Shown here: one piece after another, positions 1 to 9,220 of the stretch
Layout: each line of letters begins with the position of its first letter
Numbering within the stretch: the stretch's first letter is position 1
Source of the DNA: Winogradskya consettensis
GTDB lineage: Bacteria > Actinomycetota > Actinomycetes > Mycobacteriales > Micromonosporaceae
Reading direction: 5' to 3'
DNA: 64,000 nucleotides
NCBI RefSeq assembly: GCF_018332715.1
Contig: NZ_BOQP01000052.1
Location: 248,001 to 312,000, forward strand
Notes under the pieces: generated by a model
Seen by the model: the letters and a program-made list of their open reading frames with translations, nothing else
Database searches by the model: none
What the model was told of the DNA's origin: nothing
Program-made: the position numbers and the translations under genes

Positions 1-249
1 GTGACGTTGACCAATGCGGGATCGGGCCGGTTGCAGCTGACCGTGCAGGACGCGTACACCTCAAAACGGACAACGGTCTCGCTGCGCGGCGGTGAGAGCT
101 CGCGCGAGTCGTTCGCGGTCGTCCGGAGCCGGGGCTGGTACGACCTGGAGATCACCGCGGGTTCGGAAGTCGTGTACCGCTGCGCCGGTCACCTGGAGAA
201 CGGCAAGGACAGCATCACCGATCCGCGGATGGGCGGCCTGATTCCGTAA
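1..249 (+). CDS. Phospholipase C, C-terminal fragment (5' end outside window)
   Basis: This is the last 82 codons of a gene that begins before the window; the frame is open from base 1 and stops with TAA at 247-249. The residues look like the small beta-sandwich repeat (DUF756) that closes bacterial non-specific phospholipase C of the acid-phosphatase-like superfamily. The end, reading GHLENGKDSITDP, matches the usual GHxExGxxSxSDP ending of those enzymes. Such enzymes are exported by Tat and hydrolyse phospholipid head groups, often under phosphate limitation. The catalytic part is not visible, so activity cannot be judged. Moderately sure of the family. Confidence 0.7.
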   Translation: MTLTNAGSGRLQLTVQDAYTSKRTTVSLRGGESSRESFAVVRSRGWYDLEITAGSEVVYRCAGHLENGKDSITDPRMGGLIP

Positions 250-304
250 TCGCTGTCGGGCATCGGATATCGGAGGCGGTGCTCTCCGGTGCGACGATGC
301 GCTG

Positions 305-2902
305 ATGGGACGGGTGATCCTCGAGCGCGGGCGCGAGCTGGCCGAGCTGACCGTCGCCGTGCGGGAGGCAGCCGCCGGCGAGGGTTCGGTGGCGCTCGTC
401 AGCGGCGAGGCCGGCATCGGTAAGTCCGTTCTCGTCCAGTCGGTGCGTTCGGTGCTGCCCGCGGGCGGGCGGTTGCTCATCGGTTACTGCGACGACCTCG
501 GCACCCGGCGGACCCTAGGCCCGATCCGGGACCTCCTCGGCAGCGTCGGGCCGCGGTTGACCGAGGCGCTGACCGAGGGCCGGGACCGCAACCAGCTGCT
601 CGACGCCCTGCGCGCCGAGCTGAACTGGGCCCGGCGGCCGACCGTGCTGGTCGTCGAGGATGTGCACTGGGCCGACGAGGCGACGCTGGATGCGCTGCGT
701 TACCTGGTCCGCCGGGTCGCGGGGATGCCGGTCGTGCTGCTCCTGACCTATCGCGACGACGAGATCGACCGGACGCATCCGCTGCGGGACCTGCTCGGGC
801 TGGTGTCGCGGGCCGAGCGGGTGCGCCGGCTGCCCCTGGCACCGCTCTCACCCGACGCTGTCCGGCAGCTCAGCGCGGCCAGCTCGCTCGACCCGCGCGA
901 GGTCTACGAGGTAACGTCCGGCAATCCCTTCTTCGTCGTCGAGGTCGTGGCGGCCGGCGACGCCACGCATCCGCCACCGACCGTGGTCGACGCCGTGCTC
1001 GCCCGGATCAGATCGGTCCCACCGGTCACCCAGGACGCGCTGGAGCAGATCGCGGTCGTTCCGTCGGCACTGGACCGGTGGCTGGTCGACCGGATCGTGC
1101 CCGACGGGGTCGCGGCGCTCGCGACGGCCGAACGGCACGGGCTTCTCACGGTCACGCCGGGCCGGGTCGCGTTCCGGCACGAGCTCATCCGGCGGGCGAT
1201 CGCCGACTCACTCCCGGCGTCCCGGAGGATCGTGCTCAACCAGCGGGTGCTCGCCGCGCTCACCGGGCGTGGCGGCAATCTGTCGGCCATCGTCCACCAC
1301 GCGGCTTCTGCCGGGGATGCGGCGGCCATCGCCCGATACGCACCGCGGGCAGCGGAGGAGGCCGCGGCAGCGGGGGCCCATCGCGAGGCGGCCGCCCACC
1401 TGCGTCTCGCGCTCGACCACCGCACGGCATTTCCACCCGAAGAACAAGCAGACCTCTTCGACGGGTACGCGGTGGAGTGCTACACGATCGGCGAATCCGC
1501 CCTCGCCGTCGACGCCCAGACCACGGCGGTCGCCCTGCGGCGGGAGCTCGGTGATGCGCGGCGGCTCGGGGCGAGTCTGCGGTGGCTGTCCCGGATCGAA
1601 TGGCTGTGCGGGCACCGGCAGGCAGCCGAGCAGGCCGGGGCCGACGCGATCGAGGTGCTCGAGGGCGCGGGTGACGATCGGTTGCTGGCCATGGCGTACA
1701 GCAATCAGTCCCAGCTGCACGTGCTGGCCGAGCGGAACGCCCTGGCGATCGAGTGGGGTGAACGGGCCGCCCAGCTCGCGCGCGGGCTCGGTGACGCGGC
1801 GACGATCTCCCACGCGCTCAACAACGTGGGGCTCGCGCGGTGGGACATCGGCGATCCACGCGGGCGGCCGGTGCTCGAGGAGGGGCTGCGGGTGGCGCTG
1901 GACGCCGGTGAGGTCGAGCACGCGCTCCGGGCGTACGTAAATCTGATCTGGAACTTGCTGGGTGATCTTCGCTTCGTCGACGCCGAGCGCTTCGTGACCG
2001 AGGCGATGGCCCTCGCCGACTTTGCCGAGCACCGGATGTTCCTGACCTACCTGACCGTTGAGAACAGCATGTTGCACGAGGCCACCGGCCGCTGGGACGA
2101 GGCGATCCGCTCGGCCCGGGCCGCCACGGACGCGTCGTTGTCGGCTCGCAGCCCCGCCTATGTCGTCCTGGCCCGCATCGGTACGCGACGTGACGAGCCC
2201 GGCGCCGCCGAGTTGGTCGCCCGGGCCTGGGAAACCGCCGAGGTGCTGCAGGAACTGCAACGCGTGGGGCCGGCCGCGGCGGTCCGCGCGGAGGCGCATT
2301 GGCTGCACGGCGGAGATCCCGGGGCGGTCGACGCGCTGGAGAACACCTACGCCGAGGCCTGCCGGTTGAACGCCGGGAAACTCCGCAGCGAACTGGCCTT
2401 CTGGATGACCCGCTTCGGCAGAACGATTCAGGACGAACCACCGGATCATCCGTACGCGCTGCAGGCCACCGGTCAGTGGCGCGAGGCTGCCCAGGAGTGG
2501 GCCGACGCTGGTTGCCCCTACGAACACGCCGCCGCCCTGGCCGACAGCTCCGACCCGGCCGACCTCCTGACCGCGCTCGCCGAGCTGGACAACCTCGGCG
2601 CCGAACCGCTCGCCAAGCGGGTGCGGGGCCGCTTACGGGAACTCGGCGTCGCCCGCATCCCGCGCGGGCCGGTGGAGGGGACACGGCGCAACCCGGCAGG
2701 CCTGACCGACCGGCAACTGCAGGTGCTGCGGCTGCTCGGGGAGGGGCTGACCAATGCGGGGATCGCTGAGCGGCTGGTGGTGTCCGTGCGTACGGTCGAC
2801 GCCCATGTCGCCGCCGTCCTCCTCAAGCTCGGGCTGCACAGCCGGCGGGACGTCACCGCCCGCGCCACCGAGCTGGGTGTACTGCCCGCCCGAAGTAGGT
2901 AG
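305..2902 (+). CDS. LuxR family ATP-binding regulator (LAL type)
   Basis: An 865-residue transcription regulator of the large ATP-binding LuxR (LAL/MalT-like) class. The N-terminus carries a P-loop (SGEAGIGKS, residues 33-41) and a Walker B segment (TVLVVEDVHWADE, about 113-125). A long TPR-like helical middle follows, and the last 65 residues form a LuxR/GerE helix-turn-helix (LTDRQLQVLRLL ... SVRTVDAHVAAVLLKLGL). LALs are usually pathway activators. No obvious target cluster is adjacent; the next gene is a VOC protein reached through a perfect palindrome just after the stop codon. The ATG at 305 is preferred because the ERGRELAEL motif typical of LAL starts follows at once. Ligand and regulon unknown. 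Confidence 0.9.
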   Translation: MGRVILERGRELAELTVAVREAAAGEGSVALVSGEAGIGKSVLVQSVRSVLPAGGRLLIGYCDDLGTRRTLGPIRDLLGSVGPRLTEALTEGRDRNQLLDALRAELNWARRPTVLVVEDVHWADEATLDALRYLVRRVAGMPVVLLLTYRDDEIDRTHPLRDLLGLVSRAERVRRLPLAPLSPDAVRQLSAASSLDPREVYEVTSGNPFFVVEVVAAGDATHPPPTVVDAVLARIRSVPPVTQDALEQIAVVPSALDRWLVDRIVPDGVAALATAERHGLLTVTPGRVAFRHELIRRAIADSLPASRRIVLNQRVLAALTGRGGNLSAIVHHAASAGDAAAIARYAPRAAEEAAAAGAHREAAAHLRLALDHRTAFPPEEQADLFDGYAVECYTIGESALAVDAQTTAVALRRELGDARRLGASLRWLSRIEWLCGHRQAAEQAGADAIEVLEGAGDDRLLAMAYSNQSQLHVLAERNALAIEWGERAAQLARGLGDAATISHALNNVGLARWDIGDPRGRPVLEEGLRVALDAGEVEHALRAYVNLIWNLLGDLRFVDAERFVTEAMALADFAEHRMFLTYLTVENSMLHEATGRWDEAIRSARAATDASLSARSPAYVVLARIGTRRDEPGAAELVARAWETAEVLQELQRVGPAAAVRAEAHWLHGGDPGAVDALENTYAEACRLNAGKLRSELAFWMTRFGRTIQDEPPDHPYALQATGQWREAAQEWADAGCPYEHAAALADSSDPADLLTALAELDNLGAEPLAKRVRGRLRELGVARIPRGPVEGTRRNPAGLTDRQLQVLRLLGEGLTNAGIAERLVVSVRTVDAHVAAVLLKLGLHSRRDVTARATELGVLPARSR

Positions 2903-2911
2903 GTCCCCGCA

Positions 2912-2923
2912 TCACCTAGGTGA
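2912..2923. promoter_or_regulatory. 12-bp perfect palindrome, possible operator
   Basis: TCACCTAGGTGA is a perfect inverted repeat in the 66-bp gap between the LAL stop codon and the VOC start codon, about 45 bp upstream of that ATG. Position and symmetry suit a dimeric regulator such as a LuxR-type HTH. No further copy was noticed in the window, and no binding data can be inferred. Confidence 0.35.
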
Positions 2924-2968
2924 CGACTGCCGATTCCGGGACCACCCGCCGGGGCGTCTCCTGGACCC

Positions 2969-3367
2969 ATGCCAACTTTTCCTGGACTCACCCATGTCGC
3001 TGTCACCATCTCCGACCCGGCCGTCAGCGTGCCCTGGTACACCCGGCTGATCGGTGCTGACCCGGTCCTCGACGAGGACACCGGCCCGTTCCGGCACATC
3101 GTCTTCGTAATCGGGGAGGACAACCTGCTCGGGCTGCACGTCTTCCCGAGCGGCCTGCGCGACGACGGCGACTTCCACCCGTACCGTCGCGGTCTCGATC
3201 ATGTCGCTTTTGGCTGCTCCAGCCGCTCTGAGCTGGAGAAATGGCAGCGCCGCCTGGATGAGCTCGGCATCGCGCACGGTGGGATCGTCGAAGCCCCCTA
3301 CGGCTCCGGCCTCTCGTTCCGCGACCCCGACGGCATCGCCCTGGAGTTCTTCGCCGCCGTCTCTTGA
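2969..3367 (+). CDS. VOC superfamily (glyoxalase/dioxygenase-like) protein
   Basis: A 132-residue single-domain protein with the paired beta-alpha-beta-beta-beta modules of the vicinal oxygen chelate fold. It starts PGLTHVAVTISDPAVS and has LDHVAFGCSS in the second half. The ends FRDPDGIALEFF and the His/Glu positions (His in THVAV and DHVAF, Glu in LEFF) could supply a metal site. Family members include glyoxalases, ring-cleavage dioxygenases and antibiotic-sequestering proteins, so the substrate is undetermined. It follows the LAL gene by 66 bp in the same direction and may be its target. There is no clear Shine-Dalgarno sequence before the ATG. Confidence 0.8.
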   Translation: MPTFPGLTHVAVTISDPAVSVPWYTRLIGADPVLDEDTGPFRHIVFVIGEDNLLGLHVFPSGLRDDGDFHPYRRGLDHVAFGCSSRSELEKWQRRLDELGIAHGGIVEAPYGSGLSFRDPDGIALEFFAAVS

Positions 3368-3425
3368 TGTGAGCCGGTCAGCCTTCTTTCGGTCAATTTT
3401 GAGGAACCGCTCTTAGGCTCGGTGC

Positions 3426-4301
3426 ATGGAGCGTCCCGTGATGACGGTGCTGCCGTCTTCGGAGCCATCGGAGTTGTCCGACGAATCGGACAGCTCCGAT
3501 TCCGCGCCGAAGCGTCAGTGGAACACCCCTGAGCTGCGCCGACGTGTGCTGCTCGGGGTGATCCTGGCGTGGGCGCTGGTGATCACCGTCGTCGTGTTCA
3601 CCCGCGGCGACGACACCCCGGCCGCGGTCGCGCCGAAGCCCGCGCCCACCCCGTCCGCCTCGCAGGGCCCGCTGAGCACGGCCGACGTCTATCAGACACT
3701 GCTGCCCTCGGTGGTACGGATCCAGACAACCCGCCGTGGCACGTCGACCCAGGCGAAGAACATGACCGAGTCGGCGATCGGCACCGGCGTGATCGCCAAC
3801 GCGGACGGCTCGATCCTCACCGCCTTTCACGTCGTCGACGGCGCCACCGCGATCAGGATCAGCTACACCGACGGCACCGAGACGACCGCCAAGGTCGCGA
3901 GCTCCGACCCCGCGCAGGACATCGCCACGCTGACCCCGGCGCAGCTGCCGGAGACACTGGTGCCCGCGGTGCTCGGTGGCGGCCCCGCGGTCGGCGACAC
4001 CGTGGTGGCGATCGGCAACCCGCTCGGGCTGACCATGAGCACCAGCAGCGGTGTCGTCTCCGGTCTCAACCGCACGATCTCCGGCGACGGGCCCGAAGGC
4101 CTCATCCAGTTCGACGCGGCCGTGAACCCGGGCAGCTCGGGCGGACCGCTGATCAACGACCGCGGCGAGGTCATCGGCATCGTGGTGTCGCTCGCGAACC
4201 CGACGGATGCCGGCACCTTCATCGGTATCGGGTTCGCCGTGCCGATCGGGTCCGCCCTGGGCGCGGGCGGCGACGGCACCGGCCAGGCACCTCCCCTTTG
4301 A
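3426..4301 (+). CDS. Membrane-anchored trypsin-like serine protease (HtrA-like, no PDZ)
   Basis: A 291-residue protein with an acidic, serine-rich cytosolic N-terminus, one membrane helix (about residues 40-57) and a Pro/Ala linker, followed by an extracytoplasmic S1C protease domain. The likely triad is His135 (TAFHVVDG), Asp165 (PAQDIATL) and Ser238 (NPGSSGGPL). HtrA proteins normally carry at least one PDZ domain; here the chain ends shortly after the protease core (IGFAVPIG), so this is a minimal form. It lies 22 bp ahead of the MoxR gene on the same strand and may belong to that operon, possibly processing envelope clients. The link to MoxR is inferred. Confidence 0.85.
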   Translation: MERPVMTVLPSSEPSELSDESDSSDSAPKRQWNTPELRRRVLLGVILAWALVITVVVFTRGDDTPAAVAPKPAPTPSASQGPLSTADVYQTLLPSVVRIQTTRRGTSTQAKNMTESAIGTGVIANADGSILTAFHVVDGATAIRISYTDGTETTAKVASSDPAQDIATLTPAQLPETLVPAVLGGGPAVGDTVVAIGNPLGLTMSTSSGVVSGLNRTISGDGPEGLIQFDAAVNPGSSGGPLINDRGEVIGIVVSLANPTDAGTFIGIGFAVPIGSALGAGGDGTGQAPPL

Positions 4302-4323
4302 GGCCTCTAGGAAGGACTGCTGC

Positions 4324-5322
4324 ATGAGTTGGAACGACGCGGGAACCCCGGCAGCTGCCGCGGGCCCGATCGAAAAGGTCCTCTACGAGGTCAAGAAGAC
4401 CATCGTGGGTCAGGACGTGCTGCTCGAACGGCTGGTCGTGGCGCTGCTCGCCCGCGGGCACATCCTGGTCGAGGGCGTGCCCGGGCTGGCCAAGACGCTC
4501 GCGGTGAAATCGCTCGCGGAGGCGATCGGCGGCGACTTCCACCGCGTGCAGTTCACCCCCGACCTGGTGCCCGCCGACATCCTCGGCACCCGGGTCTTCC
4601 ACCAGCCCACCGGCGAGTTCCAGGTGTCGCTCGGGCCGGTCTTCACCAACCTCCTGCTCGCCGACGAGATCAACCGGGCGCCGGCCAAGGTGCAGAGCGC
4701 GCTGCTGGAGGTCATGCAGGAACGCCAGGTCACCATCGGTCGCGAGACGCACAAGGTGCCCAACCCGTTCCTGGTCATGGCGACCCAGAACCCGATCGAG
4801 TCCGAGGGCACCTATCCGCTGCCCGAGGCGCAGGTCGACCGGTTCATGATGAAGGTGGTCATCGGCTACCCGACGGTGACCGAGGAGTTCGTGGTGGTCG
4901 AGCGGGCCCTCGCCCCCGCCGCCGTGATCCAGAAGATCATCGACCCGGAGATCCTGGTGGGGCTCCAGCAGGCGGCCGACCAGGTCTACGTCGACCCCTC
5001 CCTCATCGAGTACGCCGTCAACCTCGCGCACGCCACCCGCGACCCCGCGAAGGTGGGCCTGACCGACCTCGCCAAGTACGTCACGTTCGGTGCCAGCCCG
5101 CGATCGTCGATCAGCCTCGTGCTGGCCGGGCGCGCGCTCGCCTACCTGCGCGGCCGCGAGTACGTAGTGCCCGAGGACCTCGCCGACCTGGCCCTCGACG
5201 TGCTACGGCACCGCCTCGTGCTCTCCTACGAGGCCCTCTCCGACGAGATCACCCCGGACATGATCCTGGGCAAGGTGCTGGCGAACCTCTCCGTTCCCGA
5301 GCCCGCCGGCCGGGGCCGCTGA
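4324..5322 (+). CDS. MoxR family AAA+ ATPase
   Basis: A 332-residue AAA+ ATPase of the MoxR proper group, acting as a chaperone that works with VWA proteins to mature enzyme complexes. Visible parts are Walker A (GVPGLAKT), Walker B (LLLADEINRAP), sensor 1 (VMATQNPIESEG) with the LPEAQVDRFM arginine-finger region, and a C-terminal lid ending in LSVPEPAGRGR. The ATG at 4324 is chosen over an earlier in-frame start because that start lies inside the protease gene, and family proteins begin just before the IEKVLYEVKKTIVGQD helix. The DUF58 gene begins 3 bp after the stop codon. Confidence 0.93.
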   Translation: MSWNDAGTPAAAAGPIEKVLYEVKKTIVGQDVLLERLVVALLARGHILVEGVPGLAKTLAVKSLAEAIGGDFHRVQFTPDLVPADILGTRVFHQPTGEFQVSLGPVFTNLLLADEINRAPAKVQSALLEVMQERQVTIGRETHKVPNPFLVMATQNPIESEGTYPLPEAQVDRFMMKVVIGYPTVTEEFVVVERALAPAAVIQKIIDPEILVGLQQAADQVYVDPSLIEYAVNLAHATRDPAKVGLTDLAKYVTFGASPRSSISLVLAGRALAYLRGREYVVPEDLADLALDVLRHRLVLSYEALSDEITPDMILGKVLANLSVPEPAGRGR

Positions 5323-5325
5323 GCC

Positions 5326-6213
5326 ATGACCTCGGCCCCCGACCGGCTGCTGCGGCGCCTCGAGTGGCGTCTCGGCCGCCGCCTCGACGGGCGCCTGCAG
5401 GGCGCCTACCGCACGGTGTGGCACGGCACCGGCATCGACTTCACCGACCTGCGCGCGTACACGCCCGAGGACGACGTCCGGCACATCGACTGGAACGTCA
5501 CGGCCCGTCTCGACGAGCCGTTCGTCCGGCAGTACACCGAGGACCGCGAGCTGACGGCGTGGCTGGTCATCGACCGGTCGGCGTCCATGCGGTTCGGCCA
5601 GGGCGCCGGGAAGGAGTCCATCGCGACAGAGCTCGCGGTGAGCCTGGGGCGGCTGGTCACCCAGGGCGGCAACCGGATCGGCGCGATCCTCTACGACAAC
5701 GGCAACCACAAGATCATTCCGCCGCGTACGGGTAGAGATCAGATTCTGCGTATCACCCACGAGCTGTTGCGTCCTGTTACGCCGGGCACTCCGGGCTCCT
5801 CCACCGACTTGTCCGCGATGCTGCAGCTCGCCGCCGTCACCACCTTGCGCCGGCGCAGCCTGGTCTTCGTGATGTCCGACTTCATCGGTGACCCGGGCTG
5901 GGACCGCCCCCTGGCGATGCTCACCCATCGCCACGAGGTCGTCGTCATCCGCGTCGTCGACCCCGCCGAGCTCGAGCTCCCCGACCTCGGCCTGATCCTG
6001 GTCGAGGACGCGGAAACCGGTGAGCAGATCCTCGTCGACACCAGCGATCCCCTGCTCCGCGGCCGCCTCGCCACCCAGGTCGGCGCCCGCGAGGACGAGC
6101 TCGCCGAGGGCATGCGACGGGCCGGCGTCGACGCGCACCGCATCACCACCGACCAGGACCTGCTCACCGCTCTGGTCGGCATGGTCCAGCGATCCGGACG
6201 GGTACGCCGATGA
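5326..6213 (+). CDS. DUF58 domain protein (VWA-like partner of MoxR)
   Basis: A 295-residue cytosolic DUF58 protein. The family signature is plain: YRTVWHGTGIDFTDLR, then YTPEDDVRHIDWNVTAR. These are followed by a VWA-like segment with a MIDAS-type DxSxS motif (VIDRSASM). DUF58 proteins are almost always encoded next to MoxR ATPases and are thought to bind clients through the metal site. The gene is coupled on both sides: 3 bp after moxR, and its last 4 bases overlap the start of the next VWA gene (ATGA). Role in MoxR-dependent complex assembly is inferred from context. Confidence 0.92.
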   Translation: MTSAPDRLLRRLEWRLGRRLDGRLQGAYRTVWHGTGIDFTDLRAYTPEDDVRHIDWNVTARLDEPFVRQYTEDRELTAWLVIDRSASMRFGQGAGKESIATELAVSLGRLVTQGGNRIGAILYDNGNHKIIPPRTGRDQILRITHELLRPVTPGTPGSSTDLSAMLQLAAVTTLRRRSLVFVMSDFIGDPGWDRPLAMLTHRHEVVVIRVVDPAELELPDLGLILVEDAETGEQILVDTSDPLLRGRLATQVGAREDELAEGMRRAGVDAHRITTDQDLLTALVGMVQRSGRVRR

Positions 6214-7178
6214 GCTTCCTCTACCCGATCGTGATCGCCGTCGCGGTGCTGGTCACCGGGGTAGCGATCTACGGCTACGTCACCCTGCAACGCCGGCGGA
6301 CCCAGGCACTGACCGCGGCCGGGTTCGGGGTGCTCGCCGGGGGCGGGTCACGGCGGGCGGCATTACGGCGCCATCTTCCGTACGCCCTCCTGCTCGCCGC
6401 CCTTCCGATCATGCTTGTCGGTCTGGCGCGTCCCCAGGCCGAGCTGTCCGTGCCCCGGGTCTCGGGCACCGTGGTGCTCGCCTTCGACGTCTCCAACAGC
6501 ATGTCCGCCAAGGACGTGCAGCCGACGCGGCTCGGTGCCGCCCAGGCAGCCGCTACCGACTTCGTGAACGACCAGCCGGACACCGTCGACGTCGGCGTCA
6601 TGCTCTTCGGCGACCAGGCCCTGCTCACCCAGGCGCCGACCGCCGACCACACCGCGTCCGTCGCCGCGATCAAACGCCTCAAGCCGGGTGGCGGCACCTC
6701 CCTCGGCCAGGCCATCCTCGTCGCCCTCGGCACCGTCACGGGAAAACCGGTGACAGCGGACTCCACCTCCACCGATCTTGGCTACTGGCCGTCCGCGACG
6801 GTCGTGATCTTCTCGGACGGTCAGGAGACCGGGGGCCCCGACGCCGAGGCGGCTGCTGAGCTCGCGGCCGCGGCGGGCGTACGCATCCAGACCGTGGGGG
6901 TTGGCACCGCGAAGGGTGCCACCGTCGAGGTGGACGGCTACCAGCTGAACACCGCGCTCGACGAATCCCTGCTCACCACGGTCGCGCAGACCACCGGCGG
7001 CGCGTACCAGGCAGCCGGCGACGCAGCCGCCCTGGACAACACCACCAAGTCGATCGACCTGCGCCTGACCACCGAGAAGAAGCCGGTCGAACTGACCGCG
7101 CCGTTCGCCGGCGCGGCCCTCCTGCTGCTGTTCGCCGGCGGTCTGCTGGGCACCCGCTGGCACGGAAGGATCGTCTGA
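6210..7178 (+). CDS. Membrane VWA-domain protein, BatA-like
   Basis: A 322-residue protein with an N-terminal membrane helix (residues 3-25), a second helix near residues 55-70, a VWA domain, and a C-terminal helix (about 296-315). This topology is typical of BatA. The MIDAS motif is intact (AFDVSNSMSAKD), with the conserved Thr in GGGTSLGQA and Asp in FSDGQETGG. Translation is coupled to DUF58 by a 4-base overlap and to the next VWA gene by TGATG. Bat proteins are periplasmic-facing partners of MoxR in stress tolerance or envelope assembly; the actual client here is unknown. Confidence 0.9.
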   Translation: MSFLYPIVIAVAVLVTGVAIYGYVTLQRRRTQALTAAGFGVLAGGGSRRAALRRHLPYALLLAALPIMLVGLARPQAELSVPRVSGTVVLAFDVSNSMSAKDVQPTRLGAAQAAATDFVNDQPDTVDVGVMLFGDQALLTQAPTADHTASVAAIKRLKPGGGTSLGQAILVALGTVTGKPVTADSTSTDLGYWPSATVVIFSDGQETGGPDAEAAAELAAAAGVRIQTVGVGTAKGATVEVDGYQLNTALDESLLTTVAQTTGGAYQAAGDAAALDNTTKSIDLRLTTEKKPVELTAPFAGAALLLLFAGGLLGTRWHGRIV

Positions 7179-8236
7179 TGTCGTTCAGCTGGCCGTGGGC
7201 CCTGCTCGCGCTGCTGGCGGTGCCGCTGCTGCTGGCCCTGCGCTGGTGGCTGAACCGCCGCCGCAAACGCTCCGCGATCACCGTGTCCAGCATCGCCCTG
7301 ATCCGCGCGGCCCTCCCGGGCCGCACCGCCTGGCGCCGCAAAATCCCGGTCTACCTGTTCCTGACCGGGCTGCTCGCCCTGGCCGTCGGCGCGGGCCGCC
7401 CCCAGGCCTCCCTCTCGGTCCCGGCCAACAACACCTCGATCCTGCTGGCCATCGACGTCTCCGGCTCGATGTGCACCACCGACATCGCCCCCAACCGCCT
7501 CGCGGTGGCCAGCGACGCCGCCCGCGAGTTCATCAAGGCCCAGGACGACGGCACCAAGATCGGTCTGGTCGCCTTCTCCGGCATCTCCGGCCTCCTGGTA
7601 GCCCCGACCACGGACAAGAACGCCCTGCTCGACGCGATGGACACCCTCAAGACCGCCCGCGGAACAGCCATCGGCCAGGCCATCCTGACCTCCCTGGACG
7701 CCATCGCCGAAAACAACCCCGAGGTCGCGGCCACCGGCATCGACCTGACCGACACCCCACCCAACACCCTCGGCGACTACGTCCCGGACACCATCGTCGT
7801 CCTCACCGACGGCGCCAACAGCACCGGCGTAGACCCGGTCACCGCCGCCGAACAGGCAGCAGCCCGCCACGTCCGCGTCTACACCATCGGCTTCGGCACC
7901 ACCCAGCCCGCCCAGATGGTCTGCACCCCCGACCAGGTCAGCGGCGACTCCTTCATGGGCCGCGGCAACCGAGGCGGAGGCGGCTTCGGCGGAGGCGGCC
8001 GCAACCAGCAAATCGACGAACAAGCCCTCAACTCAGTAGCCGACCTCACCGGCGGCCGCTACTTCCGAGCCGAAGACGCCGACCAACTCAACGACGTCCT
8101 CGGCGACCTCCCCAAGGAATTCGGCCTCCACAAGCAGAACGTCGAGATCGCCGCCTGGTTCCTCCTGGCCGGCTTCCTCTGCGCCTTCACCGCCACCGGC
8201 CTCTCCCTCTGGTGGAGTCGCCCCCGCCTGACCTGA
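7178..8236 (+). CDS. Membrane VWA-domain protein, BatB-like
   Basis: A 352-residue second VWA protein in the Bat operon. It has two N-terminal helices (about 5-22 and 55-73), a VWA domain with an intact MIDAS (AIDVSGSMCTTD, then TDGANSTG), and one C-terminal helix. A glycine-rich loop (about residues 263-275, GRGNRGGGGFGGGGR) is inserted near the end of the VWA domain. The start overlaps the stop of the preceding VWA gene by one base (TGATG). Paired BatA/BatB proteins probably form a heteromeric membrane complex fed by the MoxR ATPase upstream. Confidence 0.9.
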   Translation: MSFSWPWALLALLAVPLLLALRWWLNRRRKRSAITVSSIALIRAALPGRTAWRRKIPVYLFLTGLLALAVGAGRPQASLSVPANNTSILLAIDVSGSMCTTDIAPNRLAVASDAAREFIKAQDDGTKIGLVAFSGISGLLVAPTTDKNALLDAMDTLKTARGTAIGQAILTSLDAIAENNPEVAATGIDLTDTPPNTLGDYVPDTIVVLTDGANSTGVDPVTAAEQAAARHVRVYTIGFGTTQPAQMVCTPDQVSGDSFMGRGNRGGGGFGGGGRNQQIDEQALNSVADLTGGRYFRAEDADQLNDVLGDLPKEFGLHKQNVEIAAWFLLAGFLCAFTATGLSLWWSRPRLT

Positions 8237-8346
8237 TCGATATCGGTCAAATACCCCCAAGGGGGACGACTCGGCCCGACCCTTGGGCATAACCTCATAA
8301 CCCCGCCGGTGATCCGAGATGCCCGCGGCGAAGTGAGGAGTCCGGC

Positions 8347-9180
8347 ATGCGCTCCCGTCCGACGCCGAGCAGTGCGATTGACCCTGCCGATGAAAACTCC
8401 TCGCCTTCCAGCACCCGGCTCTGGTGGCTGACGGCGCCGGTCGTGGCTGCCCTGGCCACCGTCGCCGTCGCACTGATCACCAACGGACCATCACTGGCAG
8501 GCCTCTTCACCGACGCGAGCCCCACCGCATCCCCATCCGCCGGTCCCACCGCGGACACGCCAAAGGTCCCGGAACCCTCGGCAACGAGCTCACCCGAAGC
8601 CAAAGCCGACAACGAAGCGGGACCAGGCGACCGAACGAAAATCACCGGCAACGACAACCACGACGGTGGCGTGATCATCGGCGGCGACGGAGAGGTCAAC
8701 ACCAGGATCAACTCACGCGTAGAGGCCGACGCCAGCACCCACCTGACGATCAACAACAGCAACGCCTCACTGGTGGCACCCGAGGCATTCAAAACACCCG
8801 CTCCAGCCAAGGCGCCCGCCTGCAGGGGCTACCCGGTCACCTTGAGCGCACCGGGCTCCCCGGCCCCGCCGACCTTCCTCGTCAAAGTGCAAGTCGCCTG
8901 CGCACCGCGCGAGGGCTACACCTACCTCTTCGCGGTCCAGATCGACGACGTCGGTGAGCACCACACCACGAACACCCACCCGAAAATCCTGTCCGACTCC
9001 TCGTACACATATCAATCCCAGGTAAAGAACACCACCAAGCGGACCTACCTGGTCTACGCCATCCCGGACACCGCAGCGCCGGACATCACATCAATGATCG
9101 AGTCCGACAAATACTGGTACGAGGGCCCTCCCCCATTCGAAATCGTCGCCAACCCCATCCCCGTAAAGCCCCAACCCTGA
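8347..9180 (+). CDS. Orphan membrane-anchored extracellular protein
   Basis: A 277-residue protein of unknown function. A 25-residue cytosolic N-terminus precedes one membrane helix (about residues 27-45). A long Thr/Ser/Pro/Ala linker (50-100) follows, then an Asn/Asp-rich stretch with a repeated polar beta pattern (ITGNDNHDGGVIIGGDG, about 97-140), and a C-terminal domain with two Cys (in PACRGYPV and QVACAPREG) that may form a disulfide. A GGAG ribosome binding site sits 7 bases before the ATG. It follows the Bat operon after 110 bp and could be an envelope client of it, but nothing in the sequence proves this. Confidence 0.6.
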   Translation: MRSRPTPSSAIDPADENSSPSSTRLWWLTAPVVAALATVAVALITNGPSLAGLFTDASPTASPSAGPTADTPKVPEPSATSSPEAKADNEAGPGDRTKITGNDNHDGGVIIGGDGEVNTRINSRVEADASTHLTINNSNASLVAPEAFKTPAPAKAPACRGYPVTLSAPGSPAPPTFLVKVQVACAPREGYTYLFAVQIDDVGEHHTTNTHPKILSDSSYTYQSQVKNTTKRTYLVYAIPDTAAPDITSMIESDKYWYEGPPPFEIVANPIPVKPQP

Positions 9181-9220
9181 CCCGCGCCACATGGGAGCAC
9201 CGAAAGGAACAACTCAAGCC

